This document shows, in pieces, positions 34,293 through 47,230 of a stretch of 64,000 nt of DNA (position 1 is its first letter; every line of letters begins with the position of its first letter). The translations under genes and the position numbers were made by a program. The notes under the pieces are model-generated. The model did not search any database and was not told the origin of the DNA. It saw only the letters and a program-made list of their open reading frames with translations. Source of the stretch: Orbilia blumenaviensis. Lineage: Eukaryota; Ascomycota; Orbiliomycetes; Orbiliales; Orbiliaceae. The stretch lies in contig JAVHNS010000001.1 in the NCBI GenBank assembly GCA_036872755.1, forward strand, positions 744,001-808,000, given 5' to 3'.

Positions 34293-35023
34293 AATGCGGT
34301 CTTACTGGTCCCAGAGTGATATGCCCTAACCTAAGCAATTTATATTTTAAATTTGCAATTTTTAAATGATATCATGACCATTGTTCCTTTTTTTAGCGAT
34401 CATAACTATCATTTCAGAGGACTGAATCTTGGCAATAGCCATTCTCTCCCTCTCAGGTGGTAGAGGTATGTGCATAAGATGCATTAAAATAATGGGATGG
34501 ATGGCGGGGCACTACAATGGAGTTCACATTTCGTTTTTGTATGTTTAGGATTTTCATTTATGATAGTTTTCATTTCCATTTTCTTGTCCGTTATCAATAT
34601 CCTTTCCCTCCCCCTCCCTTGCTCTCTTTTTAGCATAGCGTTCCCAACTTAAAAAAGAAAACCACAAGTTCGAGCTCAAGAAAAGAGTGGTATATGGGTA
34701 TGTGTACATGCATTTTATCACCGCAGGATAGCTCCCCCAAATCTATCCGGTATCTGAGTAATTTTCTCTGGTTGGTCAAGTCAAGGCCCTAGAGATACAG
34801 TAGAATACAGCCAACCCCCCATTCCGTTTCATTCACTTTAGTCCAGTTCTATCCATTTGCATAAGTTTTTATCGAATCCAACAATCAAGCCTAGGCGGGT
34901 AGATCCTCTGGTAGATAGGTAAGTAAGTCAACTCGAGTCCAGAAAGCCACAAAGGCATCAGTCAGGAGGGCCAAACTTCAACTACATCCTCCCAGAGTCT
35001 TACCATCCCCCAGGCACATAATC
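34293..35023. other. Convergent 3' intergenic region, no gene
   Basis: Between the 3' ends of the gene at 33748 (+) and the F-box/CxxC gene (-). T-rich and A-rich tracts; no supported feature. Confidence 0.5.
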
Positions 35024-36555
35024 TCAATAATTCCCAGGCGCCTCGCTCCCCTCAGTTCCATTCACCGTCTCCCACTTCGCCACTGTCTCAGCCGTCCATT
35101 CCCCCCTAATCCCCGGAACAACCCATTTACAACCCGATAAAATCCCAAGTGTGATTTTCTGGATATTATCCCTCCATTGCCATGAATAACTGCTCGTCCT
35201 GAGCTTTCCTATCTCTTCATCCGTCAAGACAATAGCTTTAGGGCCCACCAGCATCTCGACGAAACTCTTTTCAGCTTGTGGCCACCATAGCTTGGTGAAT
35301 TGTTCAGCTCTCTTTTTACGATGGCACTCAATCTTGCAATCATGTAGATTACTAAGATCCTCGCCAAACTCCCGTTTCCATTCCTCTTCCAACTGTAGCT
35401 CGCAGTCTACTTTTTTAAATCCCGTGGCAATAGGAGTGGTAGGACCATACAGCTCTTCAGCGGGTCTCATCCGTTCATATGGTCCACGATCAAGCCACTC
35501 CTCGCCAACATCCTGGCATATCAGAACTTCCAGCATACGCTGTATAACCTCAGCAGGGCAAACCAAATTTGCAATATTCTCAGCATACCACTTCTCACGA
35601 CGAATGTTAGGGCCGGAGTTATAGTAGCTGTAAAGGGAAGGTCGGTATCCCATGCTACGTTTAATTTGTAAGATTTCGCCAGTCATATTACGAATGTTCT
35701 GTTGAGCGAACTGGATCAGTTTGTCAGGGCGGCTTTCGCGGGCGACCTGTACGTTTGTAGCGAGGAGCTGTTTTTCGAGGTGTCCGGGCTTGTAGAAGTA
35801 GAGTAGGTCCCATTCACTACGGGCGAGCATACCTGCGACCCTTGGGGCATAACTGGCGTCAACGTATTCGTGGGGGACGGCGGAAATGTCGATGTTGTGG
35901 ACGAAAAATAACTCGTTGGCCTCTGTAACAATCCATATTACCTCTTTGTTAGCCTTTCAAAACGCCCCATATTATAAACCTAGAAAGTAACGATAGAGTG
36001 AAGAATGTAGTCCAGGGAAGACATACGAACACCCAAATCCTCCCAACAATCAGTGCAAGTCTTCTTTTTGAAAGCAAGCCCACTAACCGCCCTCGCCATG
36101 CATGTCTCACATCTCTTCCTACGCCTGCCGTTCTGCTGATTCACAATCGTGTTTTGGTACGCTCGATTTTGGCGATAGTATCCCAAATCCCAACGGCATA
36201 GAGAATGCGGTGCTTTGGACCACTTATACCAAAACAGGTGGTTTGAAGACTCGAACAGAATCTTGCGAAAGAATGTGCAGCTGCTACCCAGGGCTTTGAT
36301 GTCGCGGAAGGCGCTGAGATTATGTGCTATATGTTCAACGAGCTCAACAGGGAGCTTTTGGAACGGCGCGACAACGTTGGCGGGCTGGCCACGGATAACG
36401 TGGAGCTGCTGCAGATCTGCGAGAGTCCATTGAGGGGGCGCTTCTTCGAGGAAGAGGTCAATAAATGATGGGTTGAGGATGTTGTTCGGGTCGACGCTAT
36501 CGTCTATGTTGTGAGCGGTGGGGTCAATAGCGGGGGCGACTATTGGTGTTGCCAT
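35024..36555 (-). CDS. F-box protein with CxxC...CxxC knuckle, paralogue of the gene at 17076
   Basis: 475 residues; exons on minus 36555-36027 and 35922-35024, phase-1 intron (GTATGT...TTACAG). A leader of about 75 residues (WTLADLQQLHVIRG) precedes the F-box (LPVELVEHIAHNLSAFRDIK ... CTFFRKIL). Then come LFWYKW, a candidate zinc knuckle (RCETCMARAV ... TCTDCWEDLGV), and a long helical part with aromatic/acidic character (SEWDLLYFYKPGHLEKQLL) and many Trp. The intron falls seven residues after the last knuckle Cys, as in the 17076 gene. Start ATG 36555 is used because the frame upstream has no other Met in a sensible context. Inferred role: SCF adaptor. Confidence 0.82.
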
Positions 36556-37515
36556 CTCTGAGAAACGGACAGGGGCCGGAGTTGTTGACGCTCCACTCCA
36601 ATACAATTCAATGCTCGCGAAATGGTGATGATAAAATGACAGAAGAAAAAGAAGAAGAAGCTAGAAGGAGGAGAAGAAGGAGAAGGAGAAGGAGGAGAAG
36701 AAAGCGATGATAGTGATGAAAAGCAAATGGACGAACAGTAAAGAAAAGAATAAAGGGGGGAAGAAGGTAAGGTAGTCAGTTACCCCGAAAGGAGTGAAGC
36801 TTGAAGCTGAGTTTATATAACAGCTTCAAGCTTTCTCACGGGCCAAAAGTGCAGGGTAGATGAATCGAATCAAACCCGAGCTGACAGGAATATCGAATGC
36901 TAGCGAACATGTAAGTTTCATGTTAAAAGATTTATTTGGGTGGCAGTTTGGCAATTGAACTTACCTACCGGTTAGCTTACTGGTTAGCTTGGGCCATGGC
37001 AGTTGGGCAATTGATTCATTGAATGGGAAAGTGAGGGGTCCAGAATCCAGCTGTGGTGGAGGATCCATGACTCAAGATACATACCTAGACTAGCTTGCTT
37101 CACTTGGCACTTATCATTCCCCACTAGTTAGCTTAATTAATAGTATATTCGCTGATACCCTCATAGCTATGGTGCTAGCGACTCTGATACGCCGGAAAGT
37201 GTATGTATATGTCTCGCGATATAAAGTTTGCGGCTACTGTTCACGAAATAACGAGAGCGATAGAGAAGGTTGTTTGTTTGGTCAACTTTTCTGCGAGCTG
37301 TGTTTCCATATGATATAGAATGGTATGTACACGCCGCGATAGTAGTCTGATTCATGCAATCTGCTGTCATCTGTACAGCAAGCTACCTAGCTAGAAGCTA
37401 TAGCTACTACTACAAAAAGAAAGGAACGCGACCAACCAAGTCGTCATTAATAGTACTAATTAAAAGGTAGTGAGGCCGAGCCTCAAGGGGTAATGTGCAA
37501 TGGAATGGCTGGCAT
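36556..37515. other. Intergenic with long purine (GA) tract
   Basis: 5' flank of the F-box gene. From about 36640 to 36770 the + strand is nearly pure A/G (GAAGAAGAAG, GGAGAAGGAG units), CT-rich on the transcribed side and typical of a fungal promoter. The rest up to the enolase stop shows no gene. Confidence 0.5.
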
Positions 37516-39280
<1,765 letters not shown>

Positions 39281-39288
39281 CGTGATAT

Positions 39289-39442
39289 CTACAGCAATCG
39301 CGAGTCGTGTCAGTTATACCATCAGGCCCCTCATCTTCATCCGATGTCGTCATAGCTTTGTATACCACTATGTATAGTGCAGTACTACTAACTACAACTA
39401 CAACGAAAGTGTATGAATATCAAGAAAACAGCAACAACATAC
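39289..39442 (-). promoter_or_regulatory. Probable 5'UTR intron of enolase
   Basis: On minus: donor GTATGT at 39442-39437, CTGAC branch and acceptor CTGTAG ending at 39289, eight bases before the ATG. Introns just before the start codon are common in strongly expressed fungal glycolytic genes. Confidence 0.5.
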
Positions 39443-39529
39443 CAGTGAAGTATCTCAATGAATGTCTGTCTGTCTATTATGTCTGTCTGACTGTAATTGG
39501 TATGGGAGTGGTAGTAGTTAGAGAAGAAA

Positions 39530-39595
39530 GGATGCTGGTGAGAAAGAAGAGAAAGGAAAGGGAGAGAGAAGGAAGGGGAAGAGGGGGCCTTCTAA
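39530..39595 (-). promoter_or_regulatory. CT-rich core-promoter block of enolase
   Basis: On the minus strand this is nearly pure C/T (CCTCTTCCCCTTCC, TCTCTCCCTTTCC). Such blocks lie just upstream of transcription starts of highly expressed genes in filamentous fungi. Confidence 0.5.
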
Positions 39596-40955
39596 TAAAC
39601 TTTTTTTCTTCTCTCTTTCTTTCCTTTCGCCGGTGACATGACAACAGTTCTAGTTAACCCCCTCGACCGGCAGACCGACAGTTAAACCCCTCCCCTCCGT
39701 TGCCATGCATGCACAGACCATGACCGGACACCGGGTCCCTGGCAATTGAGGTAGCTACTAAGGCAGCAGCTAGTAGTGGCCCCCCCTCTTCTGTCGCCCC
39801 GCCATTAATTCGTATTACTACAGAATTGCCTATTTTAGTAACTTTCTTGCATTTAACCAAAACCTTCACACGCACGTTTTTATAGAATAAGCATTTCCTT
39901 GAAGCCTTTCGAGGGATATATCTAATTTATGTTTTTATTTATATCGATGGATATGGATATGGACATGTATAACGCCGTATGGGCATTGAATCCTACAACC
40001 CTCAGAAGGAGGAACTCGCCCAATAAGACCACAGCTAAATCCTCAACAAAACATTAATGTTAAACGATTGCTGATGTTTTTGGACTCGCCGATGTTGCCG
40101 TTCGGCGGCCCCCGCCCCGCAAAAGAAAAGACGAGAAAAAGAAAATGGCTATACAGCATCGCCTTGAGTATGTCTTTTGAAGCTATGGGCAACCTCATGC
40201 GAGGAATGGGCGATGAGGCTTGGCTGAGTGGGGGGACCATTACAGTTCAGTGCAGTCTCTGTATCACACCCATACATGCCACTAATATTAACTGACATGG
40301 TATACTGCAACCATCTACAATCTTCAATAACTTCACGATCTATCACTTTCGCAAGAATAAAACTAAACAAAACAAAAATAATAAAAAATTCCAAGAAAGT
40401 AAAGTCCAAGCTATTTTTTTTTTTCTTGAGAGAAATAGTCTAAGACCGAAAAGAAACCCCTCAAGTCAAGATCCCGATCCATGCAGCTTTACTTCCCCAT
40501 AGCCGTAACTCCCGATCCACCTCGGCTTCATCCCTATCGCATCCCATATCGTATCATATCTCGTTTATCAGATCGATCTTATACTATAGTTAGCATATTA
40601 CACAATAATCCGTAATTATAACGTGAGGTCATACTCTTCATATTCGAAATATAATACAACTGAGGCTGGTCGCGGCTGGGCGGCTACGCTAAGCGGCTAG
40701 TGAATACAGCTGTGTTGCGTACAAGCTCCAACCTGCTTAGCTCACCTCACAGCCAGAGTCCAGTCCAGCCCAGTGACAGCTCCACCACAACCCTCATCCA
40801 CGCGTCTCTCCTCAACCACCCCCTCCTCCTATCACTTCAAACATCGCCATTACCCCGATATAGCTCCTGTCGCATACCTTATCGCATAATACCGATAACT
40901 ACACGCCGGCATAAATACAAACCCGATCAGATAGACCGACAGAACACCTCCAACC
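39596..40955. other. Divergent intergenic region between enolase and Rpt4
   Basis: Upstream sequences of two housekeeping genes. The right part (about 40690-40950) is C-rich leader of the proteasome gene. Short frames on both strands lack support. Confidence 0.5.
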
Positions 40956-42382
40956 ATGTCGTCGTCCGACGCAGAACGCGATACCGCTCTTGAAGATTAC
41001 AAAAAGGTCCTTACCTCCTTCCTCAGCCCGCGATATACGCATTCTTTAAATATATACATCTCATAAAAGACTTAAAGTCGCTGACGATATGAATATTGAA
41101 TACTGCAGAAACTGATCGAACACCGCGAATGGGACGCCAAACTCAAATCCCTTCGTCTAGAGCTCAAATCCCTCCAAAAGTCCTATGATCACACCGAAGA
41201 CAACCTCAAAGCCCTCCAATCAGTCGGCCAAATCGTTGGCGAAGTCCTAAAACAAATAGACGACGAACGTATCCTCGTCAAAGCCTCCTCCGGACCCAGA
41301 TACGTAGTAGGATGTCGTTCTAAAGTTGATAAAGCGAAGTTAAAGCAGGGGACGAGAGTGGCGTTGGATATGACCACCTTAACGATTATGAGGATGTTAC
41401 CGAGGGAGGTGGATCCGTTGGTTTATAATATGAGTTTGGAGGATCCGGGCCAGGTCAGCTTCGCAGGTATCGGTGGTTTGAACGAACAGATTAGAGAGTT
41501 GAGGGAGGTTATCGAGCTGCCTTTGAAGAATCCAGAGCTGTTCATACGGGTTGGCATTAAGCCTCCTAAGGGTGTTCTTCTCTATGGTCCTCCTGGTACC
41601 GGCAAGACCCTCCTCGCCAGGGCAGTCGCCAGCACTCTCGAGACCAACTTCTTAAAAGGTTGTTCTTCCCCTTCATTCTAACCTGAACATCTAATATATA
41701 CCCACGCAAAGATACTAACAGCAGTATGATAATGGAATAGTGGTATCCTCCGCCATCGTCGACAAATATATCGGCGAGTCCGCCCGTCTCATCCGCGAAA
41801 TGTTCGGCTATGCTAAAGAACACGAACCCTGCATCATCTTCATGGACGAAATCGACGCCATCGGTGGTCGTCGTTTCTCAGAGGGAACATCCGCTGATCG
41901 TGAAATCCAACGAACCCTAATGGAACTTCTAAACCAACTCGATGGATTCGACTACCTAGGGAAGACAAAGATTATAATGGCAACAAATAGACCGGATACA
42001 CTTGACCCCGCGCTTTTGAGAGCGGGTAGATTGGATAGGAAGATTGAAATTCCGTTGCCGAATGAGGTTGGTAGGTTGGAGATTTTGAAGATTCATGCGG
42101 CTGGAGTGGCGAAGGCTGGAGAAATCGACTACGAGGGACTGGTAAAGATGAGCGACGGATTTAACGGCGCTGATTTGAGAAACGTCGTTACGGAAGCGTA
42201 TGTCCCCTCCTCCCCGTTGATTAATACGGGCGATATAAGATTCTAACGGAATGTATTACAGCGGCATGTTTGCAATCCGCGACTACAGGGACGAAATTAC
42301 ACAGGACGACTTCAACAAAGCAGTTAGAAAGCTGGTCGAGGTCAAGAAACTAGAAGGCAAGCTAGAGTACAAGAAGCTGTAA
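40956..42382 (+). CDS. rpt4: 26S proteasome regulatory particle ATPase Rpt4 (PSMC6/10B type)
   Basis: One of six AAA+ subunits of the 19S base ring that unfold and translocate ubiquitylated substrates. 392 residues; exons 40956-41006, 41109-41658, 41741-42197, 42262-42382. Short N-terminus, coiled coil ([20 protein letters not shown]), OB-fold ([14 protein letters not shown]), then the AAA domain: Walker A GPPGTGKT, Walker [13 protein letters not shown], sensor/Arg-finger region [20 protein letters not shown]. The C-terminus GKLEYKKL matches Rpt4. Donor GTCCTT of intron 1 and GTTGTT of intron 2 are weak, but phases and conservation fix the joins ([25 protein letters not shown]). Length equals human PSMC6 (389) more closely than yeast (437). 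Confidence 0.96.
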
Positions 42383-42829
42383 ATTGACTAAAAGTCGATA
42401 GCAGCACTCCTTAGCAGTTGATCTAGTAGGTATATAACGGGGTTTAGGTAGTTGTGCGATAATCTCAGACGACATAAGACAGGAAATACCAAATTCTGTC
42501 GTGTCTCGATACTATATTATGAAAAAAAAAGAGGCCGTAGTACCCAATGTGAATACTTTTATTCATTAAATCGTAAGAAATATTGAAGGAAAAGGATAAT
42601 AGAACGACAAAAGATTCAGTGAAAACAAGCAGAACGTTAACGCTATCAAGACGTTGTCCAATATGCCCCAAAGTATGTTCCAATCAATATATCAATCTGG
42701 TGTCGGTATACCTCTTCCAGAACCACCCGTATAAACTCCAAACGCTAAAAGAACCATCTCAATAAGAAGCATCCAAAAGAGAATGAACGTAAAAAACCCA
42801 TCTTCTCGAAAGTATTCGCGTAGGCGGTA
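42383..42829. other. Convergent 3' spacer, no gene
   Basis: Between the ends of Rpt4 (+) and the lipase gene (-). AT-rich, with A-rich runs suited to polyadenylation on either strand. Confidence 0.5.
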
Positions 42830-44079
42830 TTAGTGAAGGTGCGACCTCCTCGGCCACCACGGCCCCCAGACTCCATCAAGAACTCTCCTCCATCCATCGG
42901 GAACACACAACCCCAATCTATTAAAATAATCCCTGTGACTCCATAATAACTGGAGCATATTGACACTTCCAGATGCCGCACACCTCTCATCCTCATCCCC
43001 TTCGCAAATCATCACATCCTCTGCTGTCGGTGGCAAATCCTCCTTTTCTATGAAGTATTCCGTGGCATGATGCACGAACCCCCATTTTGAAAATGGAAGG
43101 AGAGGGACTGGATCGGATTTGTGGGTTATGCGACGGTAGGTAGGGTGTGGGAGAAGGTGGTTTATATATTGTGAGAGGTTGGCATTTCCGATTCTCTAAA
43201 CGAGTTCAATGATAATCTTTAGTCCATGTTCCGTGACAGTAGCAGTAACAGTCGTCACTACTAATATAAAAGAGAAGAAGATATACATACCGGTTCCCCG
43301 AAAGTCGTGACCCTGCCCCTCCACCCTCTCTCTCTAAACTCTAGTGCGGCCAGCCCAGCCACTGCACCACCAAGACTATGCCCTACCAGCTCAAGATCAT
43401 ACCCATGGGGCCCCCACTGCTTCAACAACTCATCTACAATCGGCACCACAACCACACTAGCCACCCTCCAACTCTCTAAAAACCCAGCATGCGCCCAACA
43501 CCCTTCACACTTCACTTTCCCATCATCTCCATCGTCTTCATTTTCTTCCATCTTATTTTCCATCCCAGTCTTATTCCCCGACGGCGGGTAAGGCACATAC
43601 TCCTGTCTGCCTGTACTCAAATCTACCAACGCATTCGCCACACTATACGTCCCTCTAAACGCCACAACAACCCTCTTCCTCGCTGGTGGATGCGACAGTG
43701 CAATATATCCACACGAATCCGACATCAACGGACCCGTATTCCACGACTGAACCAGTTGAAAAGACGGGAATTGAGAACAGTGCGAGGGACATATAAAGGG
43801 TGGCTGGATTCCTGGAGATGGAGTGCCGATACAGTATGTTATGTCGACTATCCGGGAGAGTTCTTCAAAGTCGTTGAATAGCGACGGCGAGATGTGTGTA
43901 TGTGGTTGTTTCTTATGGTCGTCGCTGTCCTCCACTAAGAACATCGGTTCTGTCGCCAGTGATAATGGAATTTGGACTGCATCTTGACCGTGGCCGTGGA
44001 GTATGGGATTTGCGAAGACGGTGGCGGGTGGCTGGCCCAGCGAACCAGCGAGGAGGAGGAGGGTGTAGAGTCGGCGCAT
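42830..44079 (-). CDS. Secreted class 3 lipase
   Basis: Alpha/beta-hydrolase hydrolysing acylglycerols or related esters outside the cell. 384 residues; exons on minus 44079-43291 and 43195-42830, phase 0, joined inside the conserved TTFGEP|RIGN motif. Signal peptide at about 1-23. Core: VVVAFRGTYS, nucleophile elbow LVGHSLGGAVAGLAALEF (Ser235), catalytic Asp in THKSDPVPLLP, catalytic His in FVHHATEYF. Extra Cys pairs (ICPSHCSQF, VKCEGCWAHAGF) are typical of fungal filamentous lipases/feruloyl esterases of this family. An unusual acidic insertion (EENEDDGDDG) precedes the CEGC motif. Single-domain enzyme; substrate preference cannot be read. Confidence 0.92.
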
Positions 44080-44759
44080 TATTTTGTCTTATTCTATTCC
44101 CGCCCTATCCTATACTATTATCTCGCACTACCCTATCTGATATAATAAACAATTATTGAAGGTAAAAGAGAGGGGGAAGGAAGGAAGGAGGAGGTGTAAA
44201 TGACGATGAAAGAAGAGAATGACGGCCATGGCTGGCCTTGATCTGGTGGTTGTACATGCGCGGTCGTGTGATTGGACCCGGCCTGGGTCTTTGTTCCAGT
44301 CTGGGGAAATCGGTTGGGGAAAAGAATGGGCGATGAACAATTGACTCTGGCTTGATTAGGTCACACGCTTAGCTAATTAGGCCCGAAACGGTGGGCTGCA
44401 ACAGGGACAACACTATTTCCTTGCCTACCTGCTAGCAGATGCCGGAAGGTAAGTACCTAGGTAGGTAGTCATCAATAGATATTAAGAGGAAGTGAGGTAT
44501 TTACTTGATACTATCGTGTATAATAGAGCTATATCGTGGGCATGCTATATTATTGGCATATTCAGCAACGAACGATAATAATTACCACTAGGTATATACA
44601 TTTTATTGCATTCATTCACTGCAAGGCTCGGTTTAGGTCGTAATATATTCTACTTAGACCCATGCGCCACCAGGAATAGGATAAGTGGTTAAAAGGGAAT
44701 CGGTGGGTAGATAAGGTAGTGAGGAAGTAATAAAAATAAAAAAGAGTGATAGGAGAGGG
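44080..44759. other. Intergenic, no gene
   Basis: 5' flank of the lipase, with AG-rich DNA near 44160-44215 on the + strand (CT-rich on the coding strand), and 3' flank of the next minus-strand gene. Nothing else recognised. Confidence 0.5.
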
Positions 44760-45730
44760 TCAGACGTCTCGATACACCAGATGCAGCTCGTCTTTTCGTT
44801 TCAGACACGGTGGTCCCATAAACGGTCTCCATGGTTCAAACTCTTCTACAGTCCCAACCTCCACTGTCTCTTGCCTCTCGTCACCACTGCCCGCTCTACT
44901 CCCCGCTCTACTGGCTATCACCGCCTCTTCAATAACCTCTTCCTTATGACTCTGAGGGCTAGGAATTGGAGTGGGATTCTGGCTTTGGTGGTAGCGATGT
45001 TGACGTCGCTGCTGACGCCGATGCCGTGATTGGTGCTGATGATGTTGGTTCTGATAGCGGGAATGACGAAGGTACTTTTCCACCTCCTCTTCCCAGACAG
45101 CAGCCATCAGGTGCACCATGTCCTTGATATCACAGCTGCCAGACCCTTCAGGTTGTCCAGCAGCATTCGTTTCCCGCGTCCAGCTATCGAGGACCAGCCG
45201 TCCTAGCCTGCGGTTCTCGACGCCAATGCTCCACCTATCTCACATATATGCCCGTTATTCTCATTAGCAAACTCCCTATATATTCATATAAAATATCCTA
45301 GAAGAAAAAAAGGAGAGGATACATACCGGAGAACAACCTCCTCCACCTCCCTCCCGCCACCAGCCCCAAATAACCCCCAAATAACCGCCTTAACCGGACC
45401 ACTCCTCATAAACTCCGTCACAAGATCCTCATCCTTCTCCACCTCTTCAGTAGCCGCTTCGAATACCTCTCTCAAAATCTTCAAATGCTCTGGTTTATAA
45501 GCCTTAAACAGCCGCCAGTGCTTAAAATGTGGTGCGCCAGGGTAGTTATCTAAAAAGAATAGGAACGGCTGAGAATGCCGTCTTAGAAGAGTGGCGTAGA
45601 AGCAGAGCTGTTCTTTTGTAGCGATGATGGATTTTAGGAGAGTTTCTAGGTTAGAGGTAGAGAGATTTAAAGGTTGGATGTAGGAAAGGAGTGGGAACTT
45701 TTCTTGGATGGCCGCTAGTGCCGCCGCCAT
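44760..45730 (-). CDS. Unrecognised 292-residue protein with His/Gln/Arg-rich tract
   Basis: Exons on minus 45730-45327 and 45234-44760, phase-2 junction CG|G (LRWSIGVE). N-terminal helical region (LAAIQEKFPLLSYIQ; LLRRHSQPFLFFLDNYPG; FKHWRLFKAYKPEHLKIL), charged middle, then a low-complexity His/Gln/Arg stretch (HHQHQSRHRRQQRRQHRYHQ) and an acidic C-terminal region (EEVIEEAVIASRAGSRAGSG). No signal peptide or membrane span. Its N-terminal half resembles the next gene (46547-47230) in pattern: bilobed helices with a Leu-Leu-x-x-x-x-x...Phe-Leu...Phe-x-x-Phe core. Function unknown. Start ATG 45730 is taken because the 78 codons upstream in frame look like untranslated T-rich leader. Confidence 0.65.
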
Positions 45731-46546
45731 CTTAGACAGGTTCAACGATTGTATTGATTGATTGATCCGTATTATGGTATGAAAGGTCAAAAGGTAAATG
45801 ATAGAGAACGAGGATCGAGGATGGAATTGTTCAAAACGTGAATTGATGAAGATGAAGATGAAGTAGATCAGGAATGGGTGTGGTTGGTTCCTCGAGGACA
45901 GGCCTTTTTCTTTTCCACGTGGTTTGGAAGGCCGATGAGTCCTTTTTGGATGATCTCGAAACAAAAATAGTAGTAACAGTCTATAGAGACGAAGGACGGA
46001 AGAAGAGACGAGGGACAGAAGAAGACAAGAAGATCGAAGTAAAAAGAGGAGGTCTAGGGGATTGATGCTGATGACGATGACGATGGTGCTGATCGATTCG
46101 GTGCTGAGAAGAGAAGTGAAGTGAAGAGAAAGGCGTCGACTGTTCGAATAAACAACAAAACACAGACAGAAGCTGTATATAAAAAAGGATCATGATCATA
46201 ACTTCAAGAACTTCGACAATCCAATCAAAAAAAAAAAAAAAAAAAAAAAAGGAAAGAAAAAGGACATGCGAAGAAATACACGCTCTCATTACAACAATTT
46301 GTTTTTGAACAAAAAGATAAGATAAAAGATAAAACATTGAAGAAGAAAGAAGAGAAAAAACTCCAGTGATCCCAAAATGCCAGTGGTAAGCTAATTCATG
46401 CATGCTATAAACTTCAATTCGTTCACATGTACTGTAATCCGGAGCAAAAGCAGAAGAAAAAAAAACTCCATAAAACGCCCATCGCGGTACCATCCATCAC
46501 ATATACTCAAGCGTAGAGTATAATAGAAAGAGGGATGGAATAGAAT
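45731..46546. other. Intergenic with A24 tract
   Basis: Leader and promoter of the gene at 44760-45730 and 3' flank of the next. A run of 24 A sits at 46227-46250 (+). A 170-codon minus-strand frame (45981-46493) is Phe-rich translation of the T-run region and is not called. Confidence 0.5.
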
Positions 46547-47230
46547 CTATTCCTTAACCTCCTCCTCGCTGCTCCTACCCTCAGTACCCTCCTCGGTCTC
46601 CTCATCCACTTCCCTAACCGCCCAATCATCCAGTTTTCTATTCCTAACTCCCCAAACACTTCTCAGTTCCTCACTCCACTCTCCAACTATATCATTACTA
46701 ACCCCAAACCCTAACTGTCCAACTTGTCTCTCCACTGCCTTCTCCCACGCCAAAGCCACCATCTCCGCAAACTCTCTATTATCAATCCACGTCCCCCTCA
46801 CTTCCCCCTTCTCACAAACATGGTCAAGACAGGTATAGGACGGCAACAAATACCTCCCAATGCCAGGCTGCAAACCAGCAGGCTGTAACCACTTCTCGAC
46901 CGTCCTTTTCAAAATTTTATATTCCGTCTTCAACGGCTGTTCCAACACACTGTAGTCCCTATGAACCATATCCTGCGCTATATGCAGCGTGTCGGCTGCC
47001 ATAACTCTGAACCCATCATTGACTGGATCAAAGAACTGCCAGAACTTGCGCGGAGTAGCTGGGTTGTAGGTGCATAGGAATTCGAGGAGTTCGGCGGGAC
47101 AGGAGTGGAGTAGTTCTTCGTGGTGGTAGAGTTCGCGAAGGGTGGATTGGAGATTTGACTGCGCGGAGAGTAGGTGCTGGTGGTGTTTGGTGAGGAAATA
47201 GAGCGACGAGGTGGTTGTCCAGATTCCCAT
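46547..47230 (-). CDS. Unrecognised 227-residue protein, possible paralogue of the gene at 44760
   Basis: Single exon. Helical N-terminal region (LYFLTKHHQHLLSAQSNL, then LLHSCPAELLEFLCTYNPAT and PRKFWQFFDPVNDGF) aligns by eye with the preceding minus-strand gene (LLRRHSQPFLFFLDNYPGAP, PHFKHWRLFKAY). The middle has Trp/Tyr/Cys (LPSYTCLDHVCEKGEVRGTW), and the C-terminus is acidic (EVDEETEEGTEGRSSEEE). No signal peptide or membrane span. Same-strand neighbour with a similar helical head suggests an old tandem duplication. Function unknown. Confidence 0.65.
   Translation of the reverse strand: MGIWTTTSSLYFLTKHHQHLLSAQSNLQSTLRELYHHEELLHSCPAELLEFLCTYNPATPRKFWQFFDPVNDGFRVMAADTLHIAQDMVHRDYSVLEQPLKTEYKILKRTVEKWLQPAGLQPGIGRYLLPSYTCLDHVCEKGEVRGTWIDNREFAEMVALAWEKAVERQVGQLGFGVSNDIVGEWSEELRSVWGVRNRKLDDWAVREVDEETEEGTEGRSSEEEVKE

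Noticed and set aside
42465..42683. 72-codon ORF downstream of Rpt4
   Set aside because: Lies in the AT-rich 3' spacer, with Phe/Ser/Val-rich low-quality sequence and no start context.
45981..46493. 170-codon minus-strand ORF
   Set aside because: Its Phe-rich sequence is simply translation of the 24-base homopolymer and T-rich flanks.
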